Shown in pieces: positions 38,002 to 49,700 of a stretch of 64,000 bases of DNA. Numbering within the stretch: position 1 is the stretch's first letter; every line of letters starts with the position of its first letter. A model generated the notes under the pieces. It worked only from the letters and a program-made list of their open reading frames with translations, did no database searches and was not told the origin of the DNA. A program made the translations under genes and the position numbers. Location: positions 806,001-870,000 of the forward strand of contig JADNRZ010000003.1 of the NCBI GenBank assembly GCA_015501605.1, read 5' to 3'. This DNA is from Panaeolus papilionaceus (taxonomy: Eukaryota > Basidiomycota > Agaricomycetes > Agaricales).

Positions 38002-41000
38002 ATGGATAACGTCCAAGAGGACAATACCAACGTTCACGACGAACAGATACCAAAAAATTCTTCTTATGCTGGTATAAAAGAAACACCTGATGAAAAAAGA
38101 CCAACAGCTCCAACCAAGAATGAGAATACAAATACTAAACGGCCAACAGTGACAAACCCCCAGCTCCGTACTACTCCACCTCCAGCTTTCAACAAATTCA
38201 TTTTATATGAAAATAAATTGCGATTCTACATTGTAGCTTCAAATGCAGCTGATTCTCGTCATCGGATCATCAAGATTGACAGAACTACTCAGGACGAGCT
38301 AAATATCGTAGAGGATGAAGCAGAGTATACTGGCAAGCAGATGACTGCTATGCTCAAGATGCTGGATGACGGTAACAAGGCGTCTGGAGGTTTATCCAGG
38401 TCGAGAGTTTTCTTTGGTATTGCTGGTATGTTTAAATATTGTGCTGTGGTAGAAAAACGCCTGTTGATACTTGTATAGGATTCATCCGCTTCACAGCTGG
38501 GTGGTACCTGGTCGTCGTATCCAAACGTTCCGTAGTTGCGCTTCTGGGAGGTCACTATCTCTATCACTGTGAAGGCACAGATATTCTACCTATATGTTTC
38601 AACCAGAAGATCGAGAAACCTGCAGAGGAACAACGCCTAATGAGTATCTTCAAACAGACCGACATGTCCAAGAACTTCTACTTCAGGTATTGCCCTCGTA
38701 ACTCGTTCATTCTCTCATTTGTTGACAAAATTTATGCTTCTAGTTATAGCTATGACCTTACATCAACTTTGCAGCACAACCTTACTGGTCCTGTCCGCAT
38801 TGGCGAGAATAATTGGCCAATTAATGACAGATTTGCATGGAACTTCCATATGTTGACCGCGCCCTTCGCCGATAAGGAAGATTTGCCTCTGAGACATTAC
38901 TGGCTACTACCATTGGTTCATGGACATGTCGACCAAGCCAGTGAGTTAAGGTCTTAATCGCATTTTCAAGTCATCCAAGTTGACTCATTTATACAGAACT
39001 CACTGTGCTCGGCCGCGTTATCTTTGTCACTCTTGTCGCCCGTAGGTCGCGCCATTTCGCTGGTGTGCGATTTCTAAAGCGTGGTGCGAACGACGAGGTA
39101 ATATTCGCCTTAAGCATCGGTCAACGATTGATCTGACTTCGGGCCAGGGAAACGTTGCCAATGAAGTCGAAACTGAACAAATTGTCTGCGAAGCATTAAC
39201 AACACCCTTCTATTACCCCTCAAAGACACAACCGCATAGAAGGCGGCCGAGTCCTAAGTATACGAGCTACGTTCAGGTAGGACGCATATTGATTCACAGC
39301 AATTCACGCCTGTTCACCTCGCATTAATCTAGTACCGAGGGAGCATACCCATTTACTGGACGCAAGAAGCGAACGGTATGAGTCCGAAACCTCCAATAGA
39401 GAGTACGTGCCTTTACGATGAGATTTGTGACAATAATCTAAATTATTGTGATAGTAAATGTGGTTGATCCATTCTACACTGCGGCTTCACGACACTTTGA
39501 TAATCTTTTCCAACGATATGGTGCTCCAATCACTATACTGAATCTCATAAAAAAACGAGAACCCGTACCGCGAGAATCAAAGTTGCTGGACGAATACACC
39601 AAATGTGTCGAGTACCTTAACCAGTTCCTTCCCCAGGACAAGAAGATGATATACAGAGCCTGGGATATGTCGCGGGCCTACAAGGAGTGAGACGTCTGTA
39701 TTTCGCATGGTGCAACAATGCTGATTGGCTGCATCGTAGAAAAACTCAAGATGTCATCAGTTTCCTCGAAGATATCGCAGAGGAATCTATTCAAATGACA
39801 GGTTTTTTCCATTCAGGTCCAGAGCCTTATTCTCACTACTTTCAATCAGAGGTGGAGTAAGTCATTTCAAGCGAGGTGATCATCAAATCTGGCTGTCTCT
39901 CTTATTGTTTTTCTTTTTTTCTTTTTTCTCAGAAGTGGCGAACCCCGTTGGCGAGACACCATCTTGCTCCAGAACGGCATATGTCGCACAAATTGTGTTG
40001 ACTGTTTGGATCGCACGAACGCTGCGCAATTTGTCTTTGGAAAACGGGCATTAGGGCACCAGCTCTACGCGCTTGGCGTGGTGGACAGTCCAAATCTAAC
40101 ATTCGATACCGATCCTGTCAATATGCTGACAGAAATGTATCATGATCATGGTGACAGTGCGTACCCCGACCCTTGTCCTTTTTCTCCTTTATTTGTCCTT
40201 CCCTTTTCGCTTCCTTGCTGCGGGAATCACCCCAAGTCAATATGCCAATCATTGTCAATATGCTGACTCGACATCACTCGTCTCTTTTTGATTTGATAGC
40301 CATCGCACTGCAATATACCGGAAGTGCACTGGTGAATCGTGTCGAGACATACAGGAGGATGCCGCACTGGAACAGCCATTCCCGGGATATCATCGAAAAC
40401 ATCAGACGGTTCTACACAAACTCCCTTCTCGGTAAGTCGTCGGTCGGTCTATTTTTTCCTAGCTCAGGCCTCTGGCTGGAGTCGGAATTGAATGCGACAG
40501 TCGATTTTGCACCTTCTTTCGCCCCCCTTTAACACAACTTTCATTTCTCTTTGCGCATTTTTAGACGCGGATAAACAAACTGCCATCAACTTATTTTTGG
40601 GCGTGCGGTCTGAGCGAGCTATCACCGGCCCACCAGTGCGGGGAGGTTACTGCGAATGGTTCCATCCAGAGTATCTCAAACCTGCCTATGTTCTGGAAGA
40701 GTGCAAGCATGAGCTGGATGACTACATGCAGCACCGCGGGGACTTTTGGCTTGAGTATTACCGCCCCCTGCTCTTTACCGCAATTGGCAAGCATTTCGCC
40801 TATTCAATGAATAGCACCCTCAAGCTTCCCGGGTTAGTCCTTACGCCATCTTCGAAGCCAGAAAATTTTCGAGCTGATTTATTGTAGTAAAACTATGAAA
40901 GATGTCAATCAAAGCCCATTTGAGCCGCACGGGTTTAGGGAGACGGGTGATCCTCATTCTCGGTGAGTGTCAATCCAAAACAACTTCATTCAAAACTTTT

Positions 41001-41602
41001 GGCGAAGGGAAAGGCGTTCAGGAGCGTTGATTGACCTTCTCGTCCTTTTTTTATCCGTAATAGAGTTGTGCAGGGGGTCCGTCGGTGGATAGGCTCACAA
41101 CCTCCAAGGAGTCGAACCCATCCCCATCATCTTCAGAAGTCGCGGGGACAGACGTTAAATGTGAAGAACAAAACACAGAAGACACCGACGGAGAGCACGT
41201 CTGTTGATCGTAATTCTACCGAATATGTAGCGAATGCCCTGCTCGATCCCAGTGTATCGGAGGATGAAGAAGCCGAGTATCAAGGGTAAGGGTTTACTCT
41301 GGTCAACATCGTCTCGACGCTGATTTCTTTCCGCTTTTTCTTCAAGATACATCGACCAGTACCAGGATTTATTGGAAGCGCCTAGCACTTTGGAGAGAAA
41401 AGACCTCGAAGTTTACAACAACGCGATCCAAACGGCCAAGGGTGCAACAGTGTTGGATATGTGGCATGATGACCCAGAAGACCTGTACCCGCGAGAGCTG
41501 GTGGCGTATGTAGAACGAAGCTCAACACGGTATCTGGATGGTGTGGACAGGGAGGCTTTTCCCGTTACTTTTAGTTATGATAGGTGGCTACGCTCTGTGT
41601 AA
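38002..41602 (+). CDS. FIG4: Polyphosphoinositide phosphatase FIG4 (Sac domain)
   Basis: Sac-type phosphatase acting on PI(3,5)P2 at the vacuole/endosome, in complex with Fab1/PIKfyve and Vac14. Fourteen exons: 38002-38425, 38479-38686, 38744-38940, 38997-39097, 39148-39276, 39333-39402, 39455-39686, 39740-39856, 39933-40156, 40300-40431, 40565-40832, 40888-40962, 41064-41285, 41347-41602; 2655 nt, 884 aa. The catalytic CX5R loop is CVDCLDRT (Cys514, Arg520) within [23 protein letters not shown]4-type features around it: [19 protein letters not shown] at the start of the domain, [47 protein letters not shown], and a tail with AEYQGYIDQYQD. FIG4 is chosen over Sac1 because the C-terminus lacks membrane segments. 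Confidence 0.93.
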
Positions 41603-41875
41603 GCGTGCAGGCCCTTTCCCGGCATAGGGTGGACGGGCATCGAGTGAGACTCACCGGATAGCTTTCTTAATGACCAACACGACTTCTCGATGACCTTTCG
41701 CATTAATGTATGTAATCATAATTTGAATATATTACCTGGGCGTAGCTCTCTCGGAAATTGTGAGGTGTTTCTCTGATAGGAAATTACACTGAGCTCAAGT
41801 ATTTGGTTTAATTGTATCAATACACCACGGTAAATACAGTCGCAAGGTTTTTAGACAATGGAATGGTGTCGGACA

Positions 41876-43887
41876 TTATTCTGCCTTGTCTCTCGATCTC
41901 CGAGTAGGAATGACAAAATTCATATGCCTTCCAGTTGTCAGCCACCAAACACCTAAACAGCCCAATCCCAAGAAACCACCCACTCCAATGTGAGCAATAA
42001 AATTCCTTTGTAAAAGCGCCCCACGGCCGAGTTTATTCACTAACTCTAGTGGTCTGAAGTAATTCTCGCTCTTCGAGATGATAGCTCTAGCAATTGAAAC
42101 TGAAAGAACGAGGCCCCAGGAAGGGAAAATGGCACGGCGTGCGGAAAAGACAAGGTCGGATTCTGATGCATCGGGTGTTGGGGATTTGACTGCGCCGTTG
42201 AAAAAAGACTGGGCAAAGTTTATGCAGTAGGCTATCCGCGCTGATAAGTTGATGATGTTGGCGTAGACAAGGGACGCATCGCCGAATCCTGCTCGGTAAA
42301 GTACGATTGCTGACCCGATGTAAAGCGTTGAAAACAGAACCATCCACCTGGAATATGTATCGATCTTATAAGCTTTATGTTGTAGTGAATTCCAGAACGT
42401 ACTTACCGGCTTTGGTTCATAAAGTCGCTTGTGGTAGCCACACTTGTAAAAAAGGCCTCTAATCCGCCATTCAATGCTAAGAAGGGGATATACCACACCC
42501 ATGCGGATAAAACACGCGGTGCGCTTGTATGAAGGAAGGACCGAGGGAGAAGGAGTGGCAGGATGAGGCCTATGTATGAAGACCCGAAGACGACCAAGAG
42601 CAACGAGAACGCAGATTGGATTGTAAGTAGTGTCGAGAGCGTACGTGAAGCGGTGAGGATGGCTTGATGGGGCGCGGTCAGTTTGGGTGTTTCCCGTCCT
42701 TTGACCATGGGCGAATCCGGAATTTCGCTCAGTGTTCTTGAGAAGAACAATCGAAGGGTTTCTTCAATTGGCTGAAATACTATGCGAGCAATAAGGGAGC
42801 CTACACGTCAGGAGATTCATGATTCAGGTATTAGAAAGGATAAAAGCATAATGGATAAAGACTTGCCGTAATTTACGGCCATAGCATAACCTCCCTGGTC
42901 TTCTAGTGGACTGAACGCAGAAAGTACAAACTTGTCCCCTTCAGTTAAGAAATGCTTAACAATGGATTGCGATGACATCGTAAGGGATAGGCTAAATAGA
43001 TCATAGTCAACCCACGACCATATTCTGTTTCTGGGTTTGCGCACAATTGTTTAATATAAATCGCAAAAGATCAAGCTTGTTGGCGCTCACGATTTCTTTG
43101 AAGCCCGCGTAGCACCAGGTCGACGTGGCGAGATGGCCGCAAACCCAAAGTTCGCGATGTATCCTCCCAAAAGCACGACACTGTACGCGAGCTGCCCAAC
43201 AGCAAATGATATTAGACCCAGTTCACCACTGGGAATGTCGGGGTGTGCACGGTGACGTCGTGCATCACAAAGGAGGACAAGGAGGGTTGATACACTCTTC
43301 GCAGAAATTGCAAGCCCTTCAGTGCGCACGCGTACTGACGTCTGGAGTGTTGACATTGCGCTGTTGCGAGCATTGTAATGGTGAAATTATATCGTGAAAG
43401 TCAACGACGAGGGCTTGAGGTGGAAACGTATGGTGACTGACAGGTTATACATGGGTTCGCTGAGCAGCTCTCCAACTGCTGCCAGAGCATATATCGTAAT
43501 TGTTGTGGAAAAGTAGGGTTGTTTCCGTACCTCTTCCGCTGCAAAACGGGCATAGGCAATGGAAGTCAAGAGAGCCAAAGGAATCCCGATGATTGTAGGT
43601 AGAAACGAAAGGTTGTCCTGCTTGACTTGCTGTTCCTCGTTGTTCCCTGGTTTTCCATCTGCCGTATGTTTTGGTGCTCTCAAAACAGCGTTTCTCACAC
43701 CTTCTCTACTAAGAAAGAGTATGGAGCTGAGAACGAGCTCAAACTGGATAGCAGCAGCACCATATGCCGCTGGCGATGCGAGGCGAAAGAGTGCTTGATT
43801 TAGGCCAAATGTGAAGAGCCTAGAAAAGAGCTGCAATGCCATCAGCGATGAGGCCGTGAGTATGGATGTCTGAAGCAGTGAAGACAT
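41876..43887 (-). CDS. RFT1: RFT1, oligosaccharide-lipid translocation protein
   Basis: ER membrane protein required for N-glycosylation, linked to flipping or transport of Man5GlcNAc2-PP-dolichol. Five exons: 43442-43887, 43091-43360, 42867-43030, 42407-42800, 41876-42347; 1746 nt, 581 aa (yeast 574). It opens MSSLLQTSILTASSLMALQL then LFTFGLNQALFRLASPAAYG; the mid part has MSSQSIVKHFLTEGDKFVLS and EDQGGYAMAVNYGSLIARIV, then FQPIEETLRLFFSR, blocks typical of RFT1, with about twelve hydrophobic segments. The third intron starts with GC (G|GCAAGT): the GC-AG class, needed to keep the GYAMAVNYGSLIA block in frame. The C-terminus ends in basic and acidic residues. Confidence 0.93.
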
Positions 43888-44145
43888 GACTTTGGTCAAG
43901 GTAACATGAGAGTTGTGAATAAAGAATGATGGTAAACGTGGACCCCTATTCCCAGGCCCTTTTGGGAGATGACATTTAACATCAGGGACAAATTGTGGAC
44001 TAGACGCTTGCACAGTGTACTTTACATATGTTTTGTTCCTTGCTCCTAATCTTAATGATGGAACACCGATAAAGATGCCAGAAGTTCCCCAATAATAAAT
44101 TGTTCCGGTGATGTAGCATAAAATACAGACGTTAGGGCACAAATA

Positions 44146-46058
44146 CTAACACGCAAGTCACTATAGGGGTTGTTCTTTCTACTGACTGAATTGCCAGTAG
44201 TTGAAGTTGAACAAGGATCCACTTCCTCCGGTGAACTTCAGGAACAAGTCCTGTGTCCCCGTCGCACCACTGACCGAGCAGGAAACAGTGGTCCAGCTTG
44301 TCCAGCTTCCCGTTCCGGAGACGTTGCATGTTCCTACGAGGTTGCCGTTGACGTTTCCTAGACGTAACTCGATCTTACCACCGCTCGTAGCAGAGGAGAC
44401 ACGAGCCTGGAAAGTCCTGGCGCCGCTACCGAATGCGACACCCCTGACCTTGATGTAATCTCCGTTCTCGATGAAGCCAACCGACATACCACCTTCGCTG
44501 CAGGTTTCGGTTTTGAGGCCAGACGAGAAAGCAATCGTCTCAGCTTCTTGACGAACGTAGGGGTTGAGTGTGCCGATTTGGGCAGGGCCGTTGGTGGACA
44601 TGCGCATTTGGGGGATAGAGCCATCAGAGCCGTAGTTGAATTGCTCAACGCACACCGACCGCTGGTAGCCGCTGCCGCCGTTGAGGGCACCGCTGTGGTA
44701 GAAGAAGTAGGAGTTGCCCTTGTAGTCGATAACTGCGGGGTGGTTCGTGAAGCTGCGTCCTTCCGTGGCCATGACGAGACCTGACGACGAGAAAATCAGC
44801 ACCGAGTATTTCAATAAAAGCGCAGTTGGATTACCCTTGTATGTCCAGGGGCCAGTCGCACTAGGACCAGTCGAGTAGCGGATGTCCTCAGAGCAGCAGT
44901 TGGCGGCGTATGTCAGGTAGTAGGTCGATCCACGCTTGCTCAACCATGGTCCCTCCTCGTACATGGTGGGGCGTTGAGCGTTGCCGCTGCGTGCACCGAA
45001 TCCTTGCGTGGTGAGAGTCACCTTCTGGACACCTCCACTGTACGAAACCATGTCCTGGTTGAGGCGGACGTATGACAGACCGGGGTTGCCCCAGTAGAGG
45101 TATGCTTGACCATTATCATCTATGAACACTGTAGGGTCGAACTCGTTGTTGTCGACCAAGGGTCTTCCGATGGCGTCTCTGTATGGTCCAGTAATGTTGT
45201 CGCTGACACCAACACCGATGGCCATGGATCCAGTGTTACGACGGACGGGGACGTAGTAGTAGAACTTGTTGTTGCGCGCAATGACCTGACCTGCCCATGC
45301 GTTGGCATTGGCCCAGCTGAATGTAGCCAAGCTCATCATAACACCTATTTATACAATCAGTAAAAAAATCACTGCGGTAGAGCACAATAGACCCACCGTG
45401 ATCTTGCCAGTTGGCCATATCAGATGATGAGTACAGCCGCCAGTCGCGCATGTTATACGTGGTAGAGCCATCTTCATCGTGTCCAGTGAAGAGGTAGACG
45501 CGGTCATTGTACACTACAGGAGCAGGGTCGGCGGTGAATAAAGTTTGGACAAGGGGGTTGTCAGCGTTGACGAAGCTGACGTTATCCAGTAAGGTGGCAA
45601 AGGCTAGTAGAAGTGGAGAGAACCTTTTGAGTGTGGATAGTTTCATTTTGGGATGTGAAGAGGGACTACTTGAACGGTCAACTTGAAACACCTGCTCCGA
45701 CATTAAACGCTAAATAGCATTTTGGTACCTTACGGACAGAATTCGGTCCAATAGAACCACTTTTTTCCGCTTCATGTAACTCTGAATATAGACGGATTTA
45801 TTTATCAGACACCGGGAGCAGACATAATAATACTTCGCATGGAAGAGAGGATCATGTGCGTGGTGATTCTGGTGAAATAGGAGTTCATAACGAGAATCAT
45901 AGATATATTGCGGGGTTTAATCTTAATCAAGAAAACTCGTTTAAAAGCATGACGCACCCTGATAGCATTCAACAAGCGCCTAGTTAGCGCCTCATTTGAA
46001 TTTCATTAGACAATCATCACAATTACCAACAACTTAAATGAGTCACATGACCGCGTAG
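44146..46058 (-). repeat. Inverted duplication, copy 1 (contains GH43 gene)
   Basis: About 1.9 kb that reappears, reverse-complemented, at 57372-59292. The match runs from just past the stop codon (GTGTTAGTATT side) through the gene and roughly 400 bases of upstream DNA. Coding exons are nearly identical; the upstream part is clearly more diverged with small indels. Confidence 0.85.
44179..45646 (-). CDS. Secreted glycoside hydrolase family 43 enzyme with C-terminal CBM6 (copy 1)
   Basis: Predicted arabinofuranosidase/xylosidase-type enzyme acting on plant hemicellulose. Exons 45397-45646, 44835-45344, 44179-44780; 1362 nt, 453 aa. Start: ATG at 45646, giving [20 protein letters not shown], a signal peptide (an upstream ATG in frame adds a non-signal stretch and is less likely). 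GH43 five-blade propeller marks: [20 protein letters not shown] (general-base Asp), [18 protein letters not shown] (modulator Asp), [15 protein letters not shown] (acid Glu). The C-terminal ~130 residues from [15 protein letters not shown] to [18 protein letters not shown] form a family 6 carbohydrate-binding module. It lies in an inverted 1.9-kb duplication; the partner at 57789 differs by about ten residues. Confidence 0.9.
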
Positions 46059-46720
46059 AGCATGAGTTTGGAGTTAGGGGCTGAGTTCTTCGAATCAATC
46101 AGCCCCCTTTAAGTTCCATGCTGTGACACCCACTGTCCACAACTTCCATGACAGCCGAATGTACTTTATTTTAGAAGCGTCCCATAAGCCCTGTATACAC
46201 ATGAGGCGGATAATTGGCATACAATGATGACGAAGTGAGGGACATCGTAGTTCAATTAAGGCTGTCGGCAATAAGTACGGAGTTATCTCTACCATGCAAT
46301 GACAGGCATGATCAGTCTACCAAGGTTGCTCCATCTTACGCTGGGTCAGGGGAAGTGGCTAAGGCTGCTTCAAGCATCGCATGCAGGCTACCAACCAATA
46401 AATGCAAACTCTCCAAGGTTCTCGAGGGCCATGACGGTGGTGAATGTGTCTGGCTACTACCTGGGTCGTTATGATTGCGATGCACCATAACCACATAATG
46501 AATCCATCGATAAGCAGCGCAATCACAGGATGAAGTAGAATGTTTCAAAGCGCATGCAATGCCATCGGATTCGTAGAGATACAAATTGTCCCAAAGATAT
46601 AGGATACAGCGGGGTGTTGTTAATTTGTGGGTAAGGGAAACAGCGAGTAGAACATAAAACGAAAGGCATTGATAGACTAGTGATTGATAAACGAAGGAGG
46701 AAACGAGAAAGAGGAGTAAT
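45647..46720. other. Intergenic, GH43 copy 1 upstream / TSC2 downstream
   Basis: The first ~410 bases belong to the inverted duplication and hold the GH43 promoter. From 46059 to the TSC2 stop at 46721 I see no gene; several small open frames there lack motifs. Confidence 0.5.
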
Positions 46721-49700
46721 TTAGAAGGAAGAGGTAAAATCCCTGAGGGCTTCCTGGGACATAACATCGTTCGCGGCAGGAGCACGAGGGACATGCGAAT
46801 CTGCTCCTCCATTCTGCTTGTTGTCCTCGTTCCAGACTTGTGTCTTGAATCTCTTGATCGTGTTCAACCGATTGTGCCAATTTGTTGTCATTTCAATACG
46901 CTCCGTGTCGCGACTCGTTCGTTGGAACACCTTGGCGAACCAGTCGGAAAGCAGACTGAGCTGGCGAACAAGGATAGGAAGATTTTCCGCAGATATGATT
47001 TTGAAATGACCGATGGGCGAGAATTCGGTCATGCCAGGAGCCAGTTGTATTGTCACCTTGAAGTACTCGGATTCGTGTATGTTGTTGGAGAAGGCGGCAA
47101 TTGAACCGATGGAGTGAGGTTCGATGACGATGTTGACGAATTGGAATTCAGTAGTGAGGGTATCAAAGCGGTAAGGCAATCCAGAATCATTCCAAACGAT
47201 GCGGACGTGGTCATTACCAATGTGACGCTTTTTGTTGTTGCACTGGGGATCGTGTTTTGTTGTAGGCATCATAGTCGCTGTATGATATAAAATCTGACCG
47301 ATATCGTCCCACCAAGCATACGCATACTCGCCATCTTCGTCTGGATCCAATCCACCGGCGTATACATCGACTTGACCACGTAGGTTGATCAACCTGCCTA
47401 TTCCCTCTAGGAAACGAGTGTAAGCAGGCGAGCCATGCGTATTTTGCAGGATGTCGACTTCGTGCGTTTGACCGGGAGCAACGTACATGATTCCAACAGC
47501 GTGTGTATCAATAACGGGAGTGCGATCCAGTTGGCCAAAGAATCTGGAGACGTTGACGCTATCGGGAACCCGCTTCGCGTATGGTTCCGTAGACCCATCA
47601 GGGAAAGGAGAGAGCTGAAGGAGCAGGAAAGAGGGATCGATGGAAACCTGCTTGCGTCGTTGTGAAGGAGCGGTTTTACTCCAGACATAACCAGTAATAG
47701 GGTCTGGCACTGGTGGTTCCCCTTCAGTTTTTCCCTGACCATCCGACTCAGCCTATATAGAAAGGGTTAGCTGTTATTCAGACCTGATGTCAGAGAAACC
47801 TACCTGAGAGCTTCCTGCCTCAATGGGGTCACTTTCAGCCACCTCAGTGACCTTTGCAGGATCACGTTCCATAACCAATCCAGCAGCCAACGAAGTCAGG
47901 TCAGGAGAGACATCGCCAGGCCCCACCATTGGTACATTCTCTACTCTACAAATAAACTTGGCATAGCCTGACGGTCTCCTCGATATGACCTCCACCCACC
48001 CAGCCCTAGTCAGCGACTTAATCGTCACAATCGAGTTGCCCATAATCCATGTTTTCTCACTTGTTGAAGCTGAAGATAAAGAATTCCCGTTCATCACAGT
48101 TGTGCTGAATACCGAGTTGGCGGGTCGTGGATCGGCACTCGCATAAGTGTATCGCGACAGCCAGTCAAAGCATACTTCAGTCGGACCATCCACCTCCTTG
48201 TTATCCTCGTTGGCCAGAAGTAGCTGCCTTGTTATGAAGCTGATGTGCTTAGGACGATCAGGAAGTTTAAGGGCCAAAAACCAAATATAAACCGATGAGT
48301 AGGATAAAATCCGCACATGCTGGCTGAGTGCCCATGATACCGACATGGAAGTTGAGGAATGGACATGCAAGCGGTTGTAATGCTGGAGGTATTGCAATGC
48401 CACACCAAACACCATTTTGAAATCATTGGCAGTGAAGTTGACGTAAAGCGCTGGCATGGAGCCAATGATGGTGATAAACCCGAGGATATGTACCGCCATG
48501 TTGGGATTAGACATGATCTGGGAGAGCTTTTCCAGGATGCGAGGAAGACAACGAACCAGAGAAGGCTGGAATTCGAAGGCACAGAGAGAAAGTGCGTGCA
48601 GACAGCATTTGATGGTGGAGAGCTGCCCATTCAGACCAGCTTCAAACGTCTCGACAAGCAGATGGCGTTGCTTGAGGTCCAAGCATATTTTGAAGCTGAT
48701 TAAAACAGAGAGTGTCTGATAAGCTAATCCATGCGCATCCCTGATTTTCAAACCAGGAGGCCACGATTCAATGGTGGTTCCCAGCTTTTGGTTGGCAATG
48801 CCTGTGCACAAGATGGAGAGCATAGTCGAGATAGCCATCCTGGAATTGGGTCCACAAAATAGGTGCTTGTTCGAAAGCTGGACAGGAAAATGGCACAGCA
48901 GGTAAGAAAGAACCTCCCAACTGGTCTCCCGATCCAACATCTGCACTACCGCTTGAAGGTAGTGAGAAATTGGTAGGACAACAATCCTGTTGGGTCCCTC
49001 AGGGTCATAAGACATCAACACCTCACTGGGAGAGTCAACACCAGCAACCACGAACGGAAGCTCATCAGGGATCCTCCACAAAGGATCTGGCACTTTGGGA
49101 AGTGGAGGTGGTAGCGACATTATTGGGGTGTGAGCTGTCCGCGACCGACTCCTGCTGGAAGCAATGGGCCCAGCACCTATGCCTCGAGATGGACGCCTGC
49201 TGGTCAGATCGCGAGGTAAACGAGAGCGGGCTCGACGTAAATCAGCATGATCACTGATATCTATGTCCGGTTGCTTGTCAGTCGCTGGCTTGACATTTGG
49301 GTCAGATAAGCGATTGATCAAGCTGGCGAGGGAGTGCGTCAGCCCATTGGGGTCGTAAGCTTCACTGACAAAGTACAGCCGATGATCACGGTCAGCTCTG
49401 AGTCGAACCAGGAATTGAAGGGTGGTGAGACGAGCCACAGCCGAAGGACTGTTGGACATAATGTCCAGCAACCTCTCGTAAATGCGGATGGCGAGGACAA
49501 GGCTGTTGTTTTGTAGGGAGTAGGGCGTAAAAGTGAGCTGGCTGAATGCCTCAATAAGTGCGACAACTGCTGAGACATCTCGAGGGATGCTGGGCGTGGT
49601 GTTGGTGGTAGGGGCAACACTGAGAGTTTCTTCGATCATGTCTTCGCGTTCTGGGGGCTGAACGGACTGAGACCGGGAACTATTGCCCGCGATAGTTGAA

